A model generated the notes under the pieces. The model worked only from the letters and a program-made list of their open reading frames with translations, had not been told where the DNA came from and made no database searches. A DNA stretch of 64,000 nt from Humulus lupulus (Eukaryota > Streptophyta > Magnoliopsida > Rosales > Cannabaceae): positions 213,244,652-213,308,651 of the forward strand of contig NC_084793.1 of the NCBI RefSeq assembly GCF_963169125.1. Direction: 5' to 3'. A program made the position numbers and the translations under genes. Shown here piece by piece: positions 19,807 through 30,341 of this stretch. Position 1 is the first letter of the stretch, and each line of letters starts with the position of its first letter.

Positions 19807-21708
19807 TGTTGGTTTTTATAGATCAAATCAGAGATTATACGCAACGAAACAACAATCAAAATTTTTAATTTAATCCCACGAGAATTCTAGATCTACTTAT
19901 TCACATACATATATATATTGAATCAAAGAGATGAATAGAAAAATGACGTCAAGTCCTTCCTTGCTGCTATCTTTTTGTATGGCAAAATCATTGAGATCTC
20001 ACACCAAGATCTTCCAAAATGGTCTCAACACACAAAGAACGAGTGTAGGCTCGTTATACAAAACAATAGGAAAAATCTATTTAACAGATGTTCTCAACAC
20101 ATGAGATCTGATAAAGTTTGGACCTAAATTTGTGAAGAACAGTGACCTATGCTTGTAGCACTATTCTATTTCTCTCAGGGAGATTTCACGATATATTTTC
20201 TATCTCTGAAAAGTTTGAAAAACTGATCTCCTATATTTAATATATCCAATATATATTAAAATAAATAATATTAGTTATTTTAAACAATTTGAAAAATAAC
20301 TAATCAGTTCTCAGATTTTGTTTAAATAATAATATTTTAATCATATTAAAATATCTCATTATTTATTTAATATTTAAATATCTAGAATTGTTGAACCAAG
20401 ATTCTTCTAGAATCTTCTTGTGTGTAGCACAGTGTCTGTGCACTGTGCTACATGCCCAACCCATGCTAGGGAGAGCATGTGATTTTCCCAATTTTAATCA
20501 TTATTTAAATAGCAAAAATCCCAAAAATAAATTAATTCAAAATTAATTATATTTTTGTTAAATCAAATAATTAATTAATTCTCAATTAATTAATTACACA
20601 TAATCATACAATAATTATGTTTAGTGCATAGAAAAATATTTTACTTATCAAATAAGTCATTTTGCCCATTTTTGTATTTATCTTTATCAGTGTTTGTTTG
20701 AGCCATTTCGGGGACTATGGACCTATAACATTAAGCTCCAATAAATTAAAACTAAATAAGTAAACTCTTTAATCATAATAGTTAATTTATTAATTCTGAT
20801 ATTTCTCCACTATAAATTCAGAATTGAACTCTTTATGTTATAGATATACTTTTACAAAAATCTTATTTTAAGTTGTCCATTGATATAACCGTCTTACAAT
20901 AGTTCAACCCTTTATTAATTACTTCATAAATTAGAATGGAAGAATTAATATTTAACCTTTCTAATTTACTTCTTATTCCTTAAGTACCATTAATTCACTA
21001 GTGAATAATTAATCTATAATCTAATTATAGATTTGAGCTCAAAAGCATTCAGTTCCAGAATTAACCCTTAAGGGAACCAATATACGATCTGTTAGGAAAG
21101 ATTAGATTCCGTATTGTTGATACATGTTCCCAGCCATCCATGATATTAAATCTCCATAACAAAACTCATTAGCCTCAATCTATGAAGAGACCTTAACGAA
21201 TGAATAAAAATATTTAATAAACATAAACATGAGTTCATGAACACTCAGGATTTAGGTTGATCTATAAATTATCATCAGTTATGATATGAATTACAAATAT
21301 TTATTATTAAATGGTTTTTGGATAAAGACTTTTATTCATATCGATCATTGTCATATATACTCATATTATATAAAGCACATTTACCGAGATGCCTTACCAT
21401 ATCAATAATCTGAATCTAAATCATTTATATCATCATGATACTCAGTAAACCGTACTTACAACCCTAATTAAAGAATTCCATAACTTCAATTTGTTGTTGA
21501 ATATTTTTATTCATTCATGTGATCTTAATTCTCTCGTACTAATATAAGATCACATTCTCAATAATGAATATGGAATTTTTCTGATATTTACAAAAAAATA
21601 TTCAAATAATAATTTAATAATCTAAATATAACAATAATAGACCATTGTATTTATTTATTCATTGAAATAATAATGTCTTTTACATGCTTTTATGACATAC
21701 CCCTAACA
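19807..21708 (-). repeat. Solo copia LTR inserted in the Cop-1 leader (1902 bp)
   Basis: Starts TGTTGGTTTTTATAG and ends CATACCCCTAACA, flanked by the perfect 5-bp duplication ATAAT (19802-19806 and 21709-21713). The uninterrupted site is recognisable in Cop-2 (CCAAATGATATCATAATAAA near 38632). Internal layout (leader-like start with ACGCAACGAAACAAC, then CCAATTTAAT-rich blocks and TCTCCACTATAAATT) is that of the copia LTRs elsewhere in the window, but the sequence is a separate family. There is no interior, so it arose by LTR-LTR recombination. Strand is inferred from similarity of its left end to the left ends of the Cop-1 and Cop-2 LTRs. Confidence 0.88.
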
Positions 21709-23022
21709 ATAATTACTAATCCAATTAAGCAAAACAAACAAAATGGTGCCCTTAATTCTAATTTTGCTTTAATTAAGAGAATATCATTTTTTATTTTAAT
21801 AAAACATTTTTCATTAAAACAACATTAATTTTGATTTACCATCTTAACTAATGACTAAATTTATTATTATATTATTTATCATATATAAGCATATAACAAA
21901 ATATAGGACATTCCTAATAGCATGTTTCTACACGAATGCAATGCATGCTAATTGCATACTATGTGGGTGTATGAATGTCATGCTATAATGCATGACAAAA
22001 TATTAAACATTTTAATCACATTCAAACATTTATAATAAGTAAATAAAAGCAGGTATGGTAACTTTTGGGTATTTCTAGAAAAATTTCAACACTTGCAAAA
22101 ATATACATGAAAAAGTAACCTAGACTAACTAAGGCTTGATAAAGAGCACTTTGATCTTCAACCTTGACATGTAGTCTTGTTGAGCCAATGCCACCCTTTT
22201 CCATATCCATTTTGAATTATAAATTTTTTAATTATTTTAAACAAACTTTTAAAATAATTAAACTTTGGGTTTTAACACCCAAAAGTTTCTAAGGCCCAAT
22301 TTGAATTTGGGTAATTTAATTCAAAAATAAAATTAAATAATTTAATTTTAATATATTAAAATTCAAGATAATTTTAATTAAAACACTTTTAATTATAAAA
22401 GATAACAATTAAAGCATTTTTAATTAGGGAAAATAATCAACATTATATCAATTAAAGAAATTTTCAAATTAAAAGAATTTTAATTTAGTTTTTGGTTTTT
22501 TTAATTAAATGAACAATTAGAAGTAATTATGGTAACAAAACAATAGTGTTTGTTTGACACAAACCCTAGGTTGTACCAAGTAAGAGGCGGTGGCACGATG
22601 AGGCTCGGCTGGGCACAGGGGCGTAGTGTTAGGTAATGAGGCGCGCATGGCTAGGCGGGCACACCGGGGGAGGGGTGTGAGCTGGTGCACAGGGGTGGCA
22701 CGTAGGGGTGCAAGCATGAGAGCAGGGGCGCAGTGGCTGACGCACACTGGCTGGGCAGCAGCTCGGGGCTCGGGCTCCAATAGAATTTTACCCAAAAAAT
22801 TTTAACAAAAAATTACAAAATTCCTTTGCCCCAAAATGGCTTACATATTTCATCTAGAAATTTTAAGAACAATTCCTAAACCCAAAAGCACCATTATAAA
22901 CAACCCTTAAGAATTTATCATCATAAAATAAACATCCATCCATTCAAACATATATCACATATAATATAAAAATGAATATAACCCCACATAACAATTAATA
23001 ATATGCATAGATTAATGACCTA
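21709..23022 (-). mobile_element. Cop-1 leader, inner piece, with GC-rich island
   Basis: Non-coding leader between the primer-binding site and the missing gag. It resumes after the solo LTR with ACTAATCCAATTAAGC, as in Cop-2 near 38652. An AT-rich background is broken by a GC-rich island at about 22565-22780 (GGCGGTGGCACGATGAGGC, then many GGGCAC/GCGCA motifs). The minus-strand frame across it (22517-22795) is probably incidental: the corresponding Cop-2 island (39310-39550) has a different sequence and frame. Confidence 0.7.
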
Positions 23023-23035
23023 CTCTGGTACCAAT
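23023..23035 (-). other. Cop-1 primer-binding site
   Basis: Minus-strand ATTGGTACCAGAG beside the LTR, a variant of the initiator Met tRNA site (TGGTATCAGAG with one change). It is the same type as in Cop-2 (39798-39811) and sets the element on the minus strand. Confidence 0.75.
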
Positions 23036-25297
23036 TGTTGGAAAATTATTCAGAGCACGCAACGAAATTGGCGTGGTGGGCCCATTTTAATTTTAGGAAC
23101 AACAACTATCAAAATTTTCATTAATCATATAAATAATTTATATGACCAAGAAAACAATCCAGAAACATTAACATACAATATTATTAATCATGCAACAAAT
23201 ATATAAATATACAATATATTTATATATAACATATAAACACAAAAAAAAATTCAAGAACATGTACAATTACCCCTTGAAGCCTATCAAGTGACCTTGAGTC
23301 TTTTCGTATATTTTTCGATCTTCCTATCCAAAGCTTTAAGCACTCAAACTACGATCTTCTGGAGTGTTTTCTACACCTCAAGATGTGGGCACATAGAGAA
23401 CATGGGTTTGTATTATTATTATTTTTTTTATAGGAATCACAAGTATTTCTCAAAACATGAGAACTTGGATTATGATATGAGACTGGCTAGAATAAAGAAG
23501 AAGAAAGAAAGAGTTTTTGTCTAACAAAAATTCTAAGAACATTTCTGAATTGCATCTGATATGTGTAGTGTATTGTGTTCTCTTCTTTTCTCTTTATTCT
23601 ATATCATATATATAGAGATATTTATATTACCTTATTATTCCGAATAATAATAGTAATATTATAAAATATCATGATGATGATATGATTTGATTTAGGTAGA
23701 TATCTAACTTACCAAATTTGAAAAACCACTTTCAAATTTTTAAATAATTAAATTAATAAAATAAAAACTACATTGATACAGTATCAATATATGTGGTACA
23801 CGCATGGCACACTGTGTCATGTGTGACCCACTATTCCCTTTTTAGGAATTTTGCAATTTTCTTTTATTTCTTTATTTAATTAAAATCAATCTCCCACAAA
23901 ATAAGGTATTTATCTTTTTAAGGAAAAAAGATGACAACCATATTTCAAAATTTAAATTTTAAATTCAAAATTCAAAATTCAAAATTCAAATTGATGATCA
24001 ACATTATCATTATCTTTTAAAATTAAATAAATCAAAAACTATTTTTGACTTACCAATTTTATTTTCTCCCACTCAAATAAAATAATTAATTTATTCCTTT
24101 ATATATATATATATATATATGAAATTCAAAATTTACACATTAAAATTAATAAATATATTTTTGAAAATTAATAATTAATTTCAAATTAATTATTCAACCT
24201 CAATTATCATATGATTGTATACTTGCCCCGAAGAATAAAATTCTTCTCAAATTCCCAAATTATAGTTATACCATTGTATCAACTCTTACCTTGATATGGT
24301 GTTGATAGAGTCACCCTAGGAACCTATGAAATTATAATATCAAGCTCCAATAAATATTACATTATTAATCAAAGCTCTTTGATTAAATAATCATATTTAT
24401 TAATCTCGTGATTACTCCACTATAAATATGAGATTGAACTCTTAATAATTACAGACATATATTTACTGAGTACTTAATTGATATAATCATTACATACAAT
24501 GTTAATTCTCTATTAATAGTTCAAATTAAAAGGTAATAAAATTACCATTTTACCCTTTTAGCTATATCTTGTTCCTAGAGTACCATTGACTTTACTAGTG
24601 AAGGTTGTGTCACAAAAAGTTTGTGACATGAGTGCTCATAACCTTTTCAGTTCCAAAAGCCAACCCAATATGAAACCATTATTCAATCTATAAGAAGGCA
24701 TAGATTCCATATCTGTTAAACTACGTCCCTAGCCATTTATATCATTGAGTCCCCAAAACAATTATTCTTAGCCTGATCATTCTGACAAACCTTAACGCAT
24801 GAATCAAAGGATCAAATGACATATATAGGAGTTCATAGCAACCTCAGGATTAAGATCATCATGTATATGATCATCGTTTGATGTGTTTGATTAATACTAT
24901 GAAATGATGTTTAAACAATTATTAACAAATCACATTTGGTCCAGTCCTACATACTCTCAACATGCAAAGTACCTTTACTAAAGTGTCCTACTACACTAGT
25001 AACCCGGATCTAGGTCACATGTATTTATAATACTAGTGGACCATACTAGAAATAATTAATCTAAAGATTCCATAACATTATTTTAATGCGAACTATTTAA
25101 GTTCATTATCTCAATCTTGATCCTCTCATACCAATATGAGATTGAGACCACATAGATAAACTTTGGAATTTTATGATATTCACATAATACTATCTTATAA
25201 TATTGGACATAGTCTATATATAATAATTCAATTCAATTATTTATTCCATTTAAAACATTTGTCAACTACAATTGCTTTAAGGGCACTATTCTCAACA
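23036..25297 (-). repeat. Cop-1 5' LTR (2262 bp)
   Basis: Complete LTR from TGTTGGAAAATTATTC to GGGCACTATTCTCAACA. It aligns in outline with the Cop-2 LTR: shared CATCAACTCTTACCTTGA-like, AGCTCCAATAAAT and ACTCTCA-TGCAAAGTACC blocks, but differs at many sites, so Cop-1 and Cop-2 are related subfamilies. Low-complexity runs include AAATTCAAAATTC repeats (about 23955-23992) and (AT)n at 24102-24120. The plus-strand frames inside it are not supported as genes. It is followed at 25298 by unassigned sequence. Confidence 0.85.
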
Positions 25298-25440
25298 GTA
25301 ATGATACCTATACACAGATGCAGATTGTATTGCAAGTGTCGATCACGATCTACGTAAGCTCTCGTGTACTTGTTATAATGATTGTAGACGGAAGTGTCTA
25401 AGTTGGACCAACCAGGTCTAGATGGGCTAATCGAGCCTGT
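25298..25440. other. Unassigned junction sequence
   Basis: A short stretch between the end of the Cop-1 LTR and the 90-bp array. I see no coding or element-specific landmark. It may be Tat-1 sequence or a scar of the rearrangement that removed the left end of the Cop-2 3' LTR. Confidence 0.3.
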
Positions 25441-26160
25441 AACGAGTCTTAGATCAAATTATCGTTCGGTCCCTCAAGAACCAGATTCGATTATGATCTG
25501 ATGATGGTGACTAGTCTTCGGACCAGTCTCTTTTTTGATCACATGGGTCGATAGGTTCCTCAAGAACCAGGATCGAACATGATCAAATGATTTGGTGACA
25601 AGGTCCATGACCAATCTCTCTTTTTGGATCGTATGGGTCGATAGGTTCCTCAAGAACCAAGATCAAACATAATCCATAATTGTGACAGGTCCTCAGACTA
25701 GTCTTTTTTGTTGATCGTATAGGTCGATAGGTTCCTCAAGAACCAGGATCGAACATGATCAAATGATTTGGTGACAAAGTCCTAGGACCTGTCTCTCTTT
25801 TGGATCGTATGGGTCAATAGACTCCTCAAGAACCAAGATCGAACATGATCCATTAATTTGGCGACAAGGTCCTAGGACCTGTCTCTCTTTTGGATCGTAT
25901 GGGTCGATAGGCTCCTCAAGAACCAAGATCGAACATGATCCATTAATTTGGTGACAAGGTCCTAGGACCTGTCTCTCTTTTGGATCGTATGGGTCGATAG
26001 GCTCCTCAAGAACCAAGATCGAATATGATCAATTAATTTGGCGACAAGGTCCTAGGGCCTATCTCTCTTTTAGATCGTATGGGTCGATAGGCTCCTCAAG
26101 AAACAAGATTGAACATGATCCATTAATTTGGCGACAAGGTCCTAGGACAAGAATAAGTTT
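25440..26160. repeat. 86-90-bp tandem repeat, eight copies
   Basis: The marker CCTCAAGAA occurs at 25472, 25558, 25648, 25734, 25824, 25914, 26004 and 26094, giving steps of 86, 90, 86, 90, 90, 90 and 90. The consensus unit includes GATCGTATGGGTCGATAGG, CCTCAAGAACC and GACAAGGTCCTAGGACC. The last five units are the most alike. Because 90 is a multiple of three, the minus strand stays open across three units (25759-26016) and gives a repeated 30-residue peptide, but there is no sign that it is expressed. Tat-lineage elements are known to carry variable tandem repeats near their ends, which fits the position beside Tat-1. Confidence 0.92.
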
Positions 26161-26301
26161 TGTTCTTTTCACAATGATTATGGGCACAACACAAACAAAT
26201 GCAAACTGTTGAAGGATGAGATATAGTTTCTCCTCCGATCAGGAAAACTCTTAAGTTACTGAGTCAAGACCGAAACCCCAAGCAGGAATCCAGAATTCTG
26301 A

Positions 26302-26932
26302 AGGCAGAGGAGTCCACCACTAGAGCCAGCGGCCGTGGACTTCACATTGGATACCATATATGGGGGGGCCCACATAGCAGGAAACAGTAACAATGCTCGT
26401 GAGCGTTATGCAAGGACCCTAAGACATAAGGTAGGGGAGTCTTCCCAGAGCATGGCAGTCGAGGAGCGGTCTCCAAAAACTTTGAAGTATGAAAGTGAAA
26501 CTCTCACTTTAACGGAGGATGACGTCAGGCACGTGAGGTACCCCCACAATGACCCTCTAGTCCTTACCATTCAAATCTCCAATGCTTGAAGAGATGCTTG
26601 GTGGATACGGGAAGCACAACAGATATCATCTACAAATCATCCCTCAAGAAGATGAAGCTCGCGGTCAAGGACCTGACACCATGTTCCAAAGTGATATATG
26701 GGTTCACGGGAGAATGCCTAGCACCATCAGGAACTATCAGAATACCGGTCACGGTGGGGGATGCCCCCAGGCACGAGACTGTGATGACAGAGTTCCTGGT
26801 GGTAGATTTCTCATTGGCTTACAATGTAGTGCTCAGGAGACCCCTTCTGATGGCATTACACGTAGCAGTGTATATCTGGCATCTATCTATGAAGTTCCCC
26901 ACAAGCGCAGAGCAAGGATGTGTATAGGGTAA
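26302..26932 (+). pseudogene. Tat-1 protease region
   Basis: The frame opens after a TGA and reads PPLEPAAVDFTLDTIYGG, the standard Tat pre-protease motif (NTIYGGPHIAG...), then RYARTLRH and RHVRYPHNDPLVLTIQI. A one-base shift near 26585 leads into LVDTGSTTDIIYKSSL at about 26600-26646, with the aspartic protease DTGS active-site loop present. Next come YGFTGECLAPSGTI and FLVVDFSLAYNVVLRRPLL (family LGRP: the Gly is Arg here). It would cleave the polyprotein. The frameshift and the LRRP change make it inactive. Confidence 0.82.
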
Positions 26933-27299
26933 CGAAAGGGAGGCACGAGAATGCTATAATGCGTCAGTGGTCAAGGCAAAGAAAGGACCAAGCGTAAACA
27001 ACATGGTAATAATCTGCTGCGAAGGGAATGAAGGAACCAGTGAGGTTGTCAACATGGAAGTTGACGTTGAAAGAAACACTCTACTAGAGCCAGGGGCTCC
27101 TTTTAACGAAAATTTGTTATTATAGCAAGCTTCCCAAAGCGAGGGAAACAACATCGATCCTCGCTTTGGGGATGACGTCATGGGGGTAGGACCAATCAAA
27201 GATCTTGACAAAGTTCTACTAGATGAGGAGGACCTGACTAGAGTAATTAAAGTCGAGAAGGAGCTAAAGGTGGAAATTAAGGCACGGTTGGTAGAATTT

Positions 27300-28520
27300 T
27301 TGAAGAAGAACTAGGACGTCTTTGCCTGGTCACATAAGGACATGGTTGGAATTTCTCCATCCGTGATAAGCCATTTCCTCAATGTGGACAAGAACTACCC
27401 ACCGGTGCAACAAAAGAGGAGACTGCTTGACAAAGACTGATCTTAATCCCTGAATGAGGAAGTCGAGCGGCTCAAGGAAAATGGTTTTATAAGGGAGGAC
27501 TATTGCCCAGATTGGGTATCGAACCCCATGCTCGTCCTAAAGCCAAACAGGAAGTGGAGGACATGTGTGGACTTCACAGATCTGAACAAGGCCTGCCCCA
27601 AAGACTGTTTCCCACTACCCAGATTAGACCAAATGGTTGATGCAACTGCAAGACATGAAATACTCTCATTCATGGATGCATATTATAGGTATAATCAAAT
27701 AAGTATGCACCCTCTAGACGAGGAACATACCAGCTTTCGGATAGACAAGGGATTGTACTATTATAAGGTGATGCCATTCGGCTTGAAGAACGCAGGAGCC
27801 ACCTACAAGGTTTTAGTGAATGGCATGTTCCGAGACTTGATCGGAAAAAATATGGAGGTATATGTCGATGACATGTTGGCCAATTCCAAAGAAGCTGAAG
27901 GGCATGTTCAAGACTTGGAGGAATGCTTTGCAAAACTTAGAAAGTATAGCATGAAGTTAAACCCTCTCAAGTGCTCGTTTGGAGTTGCATCTTGTAAGTT
28001 TCTCAGATACATAGTCAATTCACGTTGAATCGAGGCTAACCCCGAGAAGATCAAAGCATCAAGCAACATGAAGTCACATACCACAATCAAAGAAGTGCAA
28101 AGCTTAACAGGGAGAGTAGCTTCCCTCAATAGGTTCATATCAAAGTCTACGAACAAGTGTGTCCCTTTCTTTAACTTACTAAGGGGCAGTAAGAAGATCC
28201 AATGGACCAAGGAATATGAGGAAGCCTTCCAAGCCTTGAAGGAGCATCTCGCTCAACCTCCCGTCCTAGCGAAGCCAATATATGGTGAAGTACTATTCAT
28301 CTATTTGGCAATCACTGAGCACACAATCAGCGCTGCTTTGGTAAAAGAAGAGAACAGGGTACAACACCATGTGTACTATATCAGTAAAAGGCTAGTAGGT
28401 GCGGAGTCTAGGTATCCCCCTCTTGAAAAGCTAGCCTATTGTTTAGTAATCGCCTCTCAAAATCTACGTCCATACTTCCAAGCTCACTCGATCCAAGTAC
28501 TGTCCGATCAACCACTGTGA
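27300..28520 (+). pseudogene. Tat-1 reverse transcriptase and first RNase H
   Basis: RT begins with the lead-in at about 27300-27520 (stops at 27313 and 27438), then KPNRKWRTCVDFTDLNKA, CPKDCFPLPRLDQ, the MPFGLKNAGATY block and the catalytic box VYVDDMLANSK (about 27860-27890), where YVDD is intact. A TGA at about 28026 falls in a block usually read GIEANPEKI. From 28068 the connection and RNase H follow: SLTGRVASLNRFISKSTNK, ITEHTISAALVKEE and YISKRLVGAESRYPPLEKLA; the usual first Asp of the RNase H start is not obvious. A TGA at 28518 replaces a conserved Arg codon. The sequence is otherwise close to family consensus. Confidence 0.88.
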
Positions 28521-28544
28521 CAAGTTCTTCAGAAACCAGAGGCC

Positions 28545-29024
28545 TTGGGACGATTACTCAAATGGGAAGTGGAACTAGGACAGTTTGATATCACTTATCA
28601 TTCGAGGATGGCGATAAAAGGACAAGCATTGGTAGACTTCTTAATCGAAGGCACCAACCTTGAAGACCCTTCCTACCAATCGGAGAATGGAGATACCGAG
28701 AAGGAAGGAGACACTCTCGTATGGAAGCTGTATGTTGGCGAAGCATCCAATGAACACAACTTAGGCGTAGGAATTATACTGATCACCCCAGAGAATCATC
28801 AAATTCATTGCGCTCTCAGATTTGGATCCAACGATTCAAACAACAAGGCTAAGTACGAGGCATTATTAGCAGGATTACGCTTATCTCGGGATGTACATGC
28901 ACAGTCCCTAGATATATTAAGCGATTCCCAGCTAGTGGTGTACCAGGTACTGGGGAAGTATCAAGACAAGGGACTTAGGATTGTGCAGTACCTGAACAAG
29001 TTGAAGGATTTGTTAACAGTTTAA
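28545..29024 (+). pseudogene. Tat-1 second (archaeal-type) RNase H
   Basis: LLKWEVELGQFDITYHSR closes the pol connection, then KLYVGEASNEHNLGVGIIL (usually YVDGAS; the first catalytic Asp is Gly here), NNKAKYEALLAGLRLSRD (second acidic residue Glu retained; family NNEAEYEALLAGL) and LDILSDSQLVVYQVLGKYQ (third Asp retained). A second RNase H between RNase H and integrase is the diagnostic trait of the Tat lineage. It probably removes RNA during plus-strand priming. The loss of the first Asp should abolish activity. Confidence 0.85.
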
Positions 29025-29055
29025 GAGATACTCGATTATACAAGTCTCGAGGAAG

Positions 29056-29462
29056 CAGAATGCCAATGTTGATGCCTTAGCCAAGCTTGCCAGTGCCAAA
29101 GATGCAGACACCCTGAATGTCGTTCCCGTCTTTTGTACGAGGTATGGAATCACAAAGATTTTTTCCTCGGTAGCACACCCCCAAGCTAATGGTCAAGTAG
29201 AAGCAGTGAACAAGACTATCAAAGGTACTTTGAAGAAACGCCTTGAACAAGCCAAAGGAGCCTGGTCAGAATTACTTCCGGAGGTCTTATGGTCACAAAC
29301 GACGGCACGAACGATGACAAGCCATACACCATTATCTTTGGCATTGGGTATGAAGCCATGTTGCCAGTTGAACTCACTCCCCCATTGTTTATCCCTCAAA
29401 AATCTAGGGATGGCGTGGCAAATTAGAAAGCAGCACGTGACATCACAATTCGTGAAAAAATG
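29056..29462 (+). pseudogene. Tat-1 integrase, core only in part
   Basis: NADALAKLAS-type residues (about 29057-29095, read across a frame change) are followed almost at once by RYGITKIFSSVAHPQANGQVE and NKTIKGTLKKRLEQAKGAW, which belong to the second half of the integrase core (the last catalytic Glu is the E of GQVEA). The HHCC zinc-binding end and the first two catalytic Asp residues are missing, so about 0.8-0.9 kb has been deleted at about 29110. A frameshift near 29330 ends the readable part. The enzyme would have joined cDNA to chromosomal DNA; this one cannot. Confidence 0.8.
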
Positions 29463-29479
29463 ACAAAGTATTGAAAAAA

Positions 29480-30284
29480 GACCGGCGAACAAAGATGGAT
29501 AGGTCCAGAACCTATAGGAAGTCAACCAGGCCTAAACCCCCTAGGGGTGGTTGGTCTGGCATTGGCCCCCTAGGGGTGGTCGGCCCACCCTATCCTTCAT
29601 AGGGTGGTCGGCCTACACTCCCAAAGACACTTCACTGGGTAAAACTCACACTCATTCAAACTGAGATCAACAAGCCTGGCACCCAGAAGATCAACAGGCC
29701 TAGTACCCAAAAGATCACAGGCCTAGCACCCAGAAGACCAATTGGCCTAGCACCCAAGCTCTAAAAGGTCATCGAGCCTAGCACCTAACTCTCATAGACC
29801 AATCAAGACTTAGAATTTTCTTGAAGGTCTCAATCGTGCACTATCGGCCACGATGCAGAGAAGACAATGGGAAGACCCACGATCTCATAATCATGGGAAG
29901 GTGGACACGTATCTCCACTCCTAATGATCGTGTACCAAGCCATGATCCCATTCTTACTGATCATGTAACAACCCCTGGGTACTATAAATAAAGGACCCAG
30001 GGCTTTGTTTCAAGGGATCTCTTTTTCTGGACTTTTGGATCGATCTTTTGGACGAACTTGTGAGAAGTGAAATCCGAGTTTATCTGTGTAATTTTCTATC
30101 GAGCGATTCAATACAAAAGACTAAGTGGATTAGGTTATTACTGTTCAAAAGAACAGGGCTGAACCACTATAAATTCTTGTGTGTTTTGTTTAGATATTTG
30201 TACTATGTCGTATATTATATTCATTTTGTTCAAAAGGTATCATATACTGTACATACAACTGTTGGAAAATTTCACAGGTCAACA
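29480..30284 (+). repeat. Tat-1 LTR (left boundary approximate)
   Basis: The 3' end is defined by GGTCAACA at 30284, matched by the second copy ending AAGTCAACA at 32278, and by the primer-site-like sequence TTTAGTGCTTTCATTGAGA that follows. The 5' boundary is not seen and is placed near the end of pol. It contains three CCCCTAGGGGTGGT-type repeats (29537-29615), a run of about 30-bp GGCCTAGCACCCAGAAGA repeats (29665-29790) and a TATA box (29983-29990). Confidence 0.7.
29973..30002 (+). promoter_or_regulatory. Tat-1 LTR TATA box within an inverted repeat
   Basis: TATAAATA at 29983-29990 is a strong plant TATA box, about 300 bp before the LTR end. It is framed by CCCTGGGT (29973-29980) and ACCCAGGG (29995-30002), perfect 8-bp inverted arms with a 14-bp loop that holds the TATA. 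Transcription would start about 30 bp downstream, near 30020. Confidence 0.65.
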
Positions 30285-30304
30285 TTTTAGTGCTTTCATT
30301 GAGA
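30285..30304 (+). other. Tat-1 primer-binding site region
   Basis: Sequence TTTTAGTGCTTTCATTGAGA directly after the LTR end resembles the start of the internal region in Tat elements (TTGGTGCTTTCATTGAGAG). The exact tRNA is not identified. Confidence 0.55.
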
Positions 30305-30341
30305 ATATGAAATCAAGAAACACACTATCATCAGTTTTAAG

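Noticed and set aside
22517..22795. 92-residue minus-strand Cys/Ala/Pro-rich frame
   Set aside because: Lies in the GC island of the Cop-1 leader; the matching island in Cop-2 does not keep the frame or the sequence.
24102..24120. (AT)n run as a structural element
   Set aside because: Simple microsatellite inside an LTR; nothing further supports a role.
25759..26016. Minus-strand frame with a repeated 30-residue peptide
   Set aside because: The 90-bp period is a multiple of three, so any open unit stays open; units of 86 bp break it and there is no promoter or homologue.
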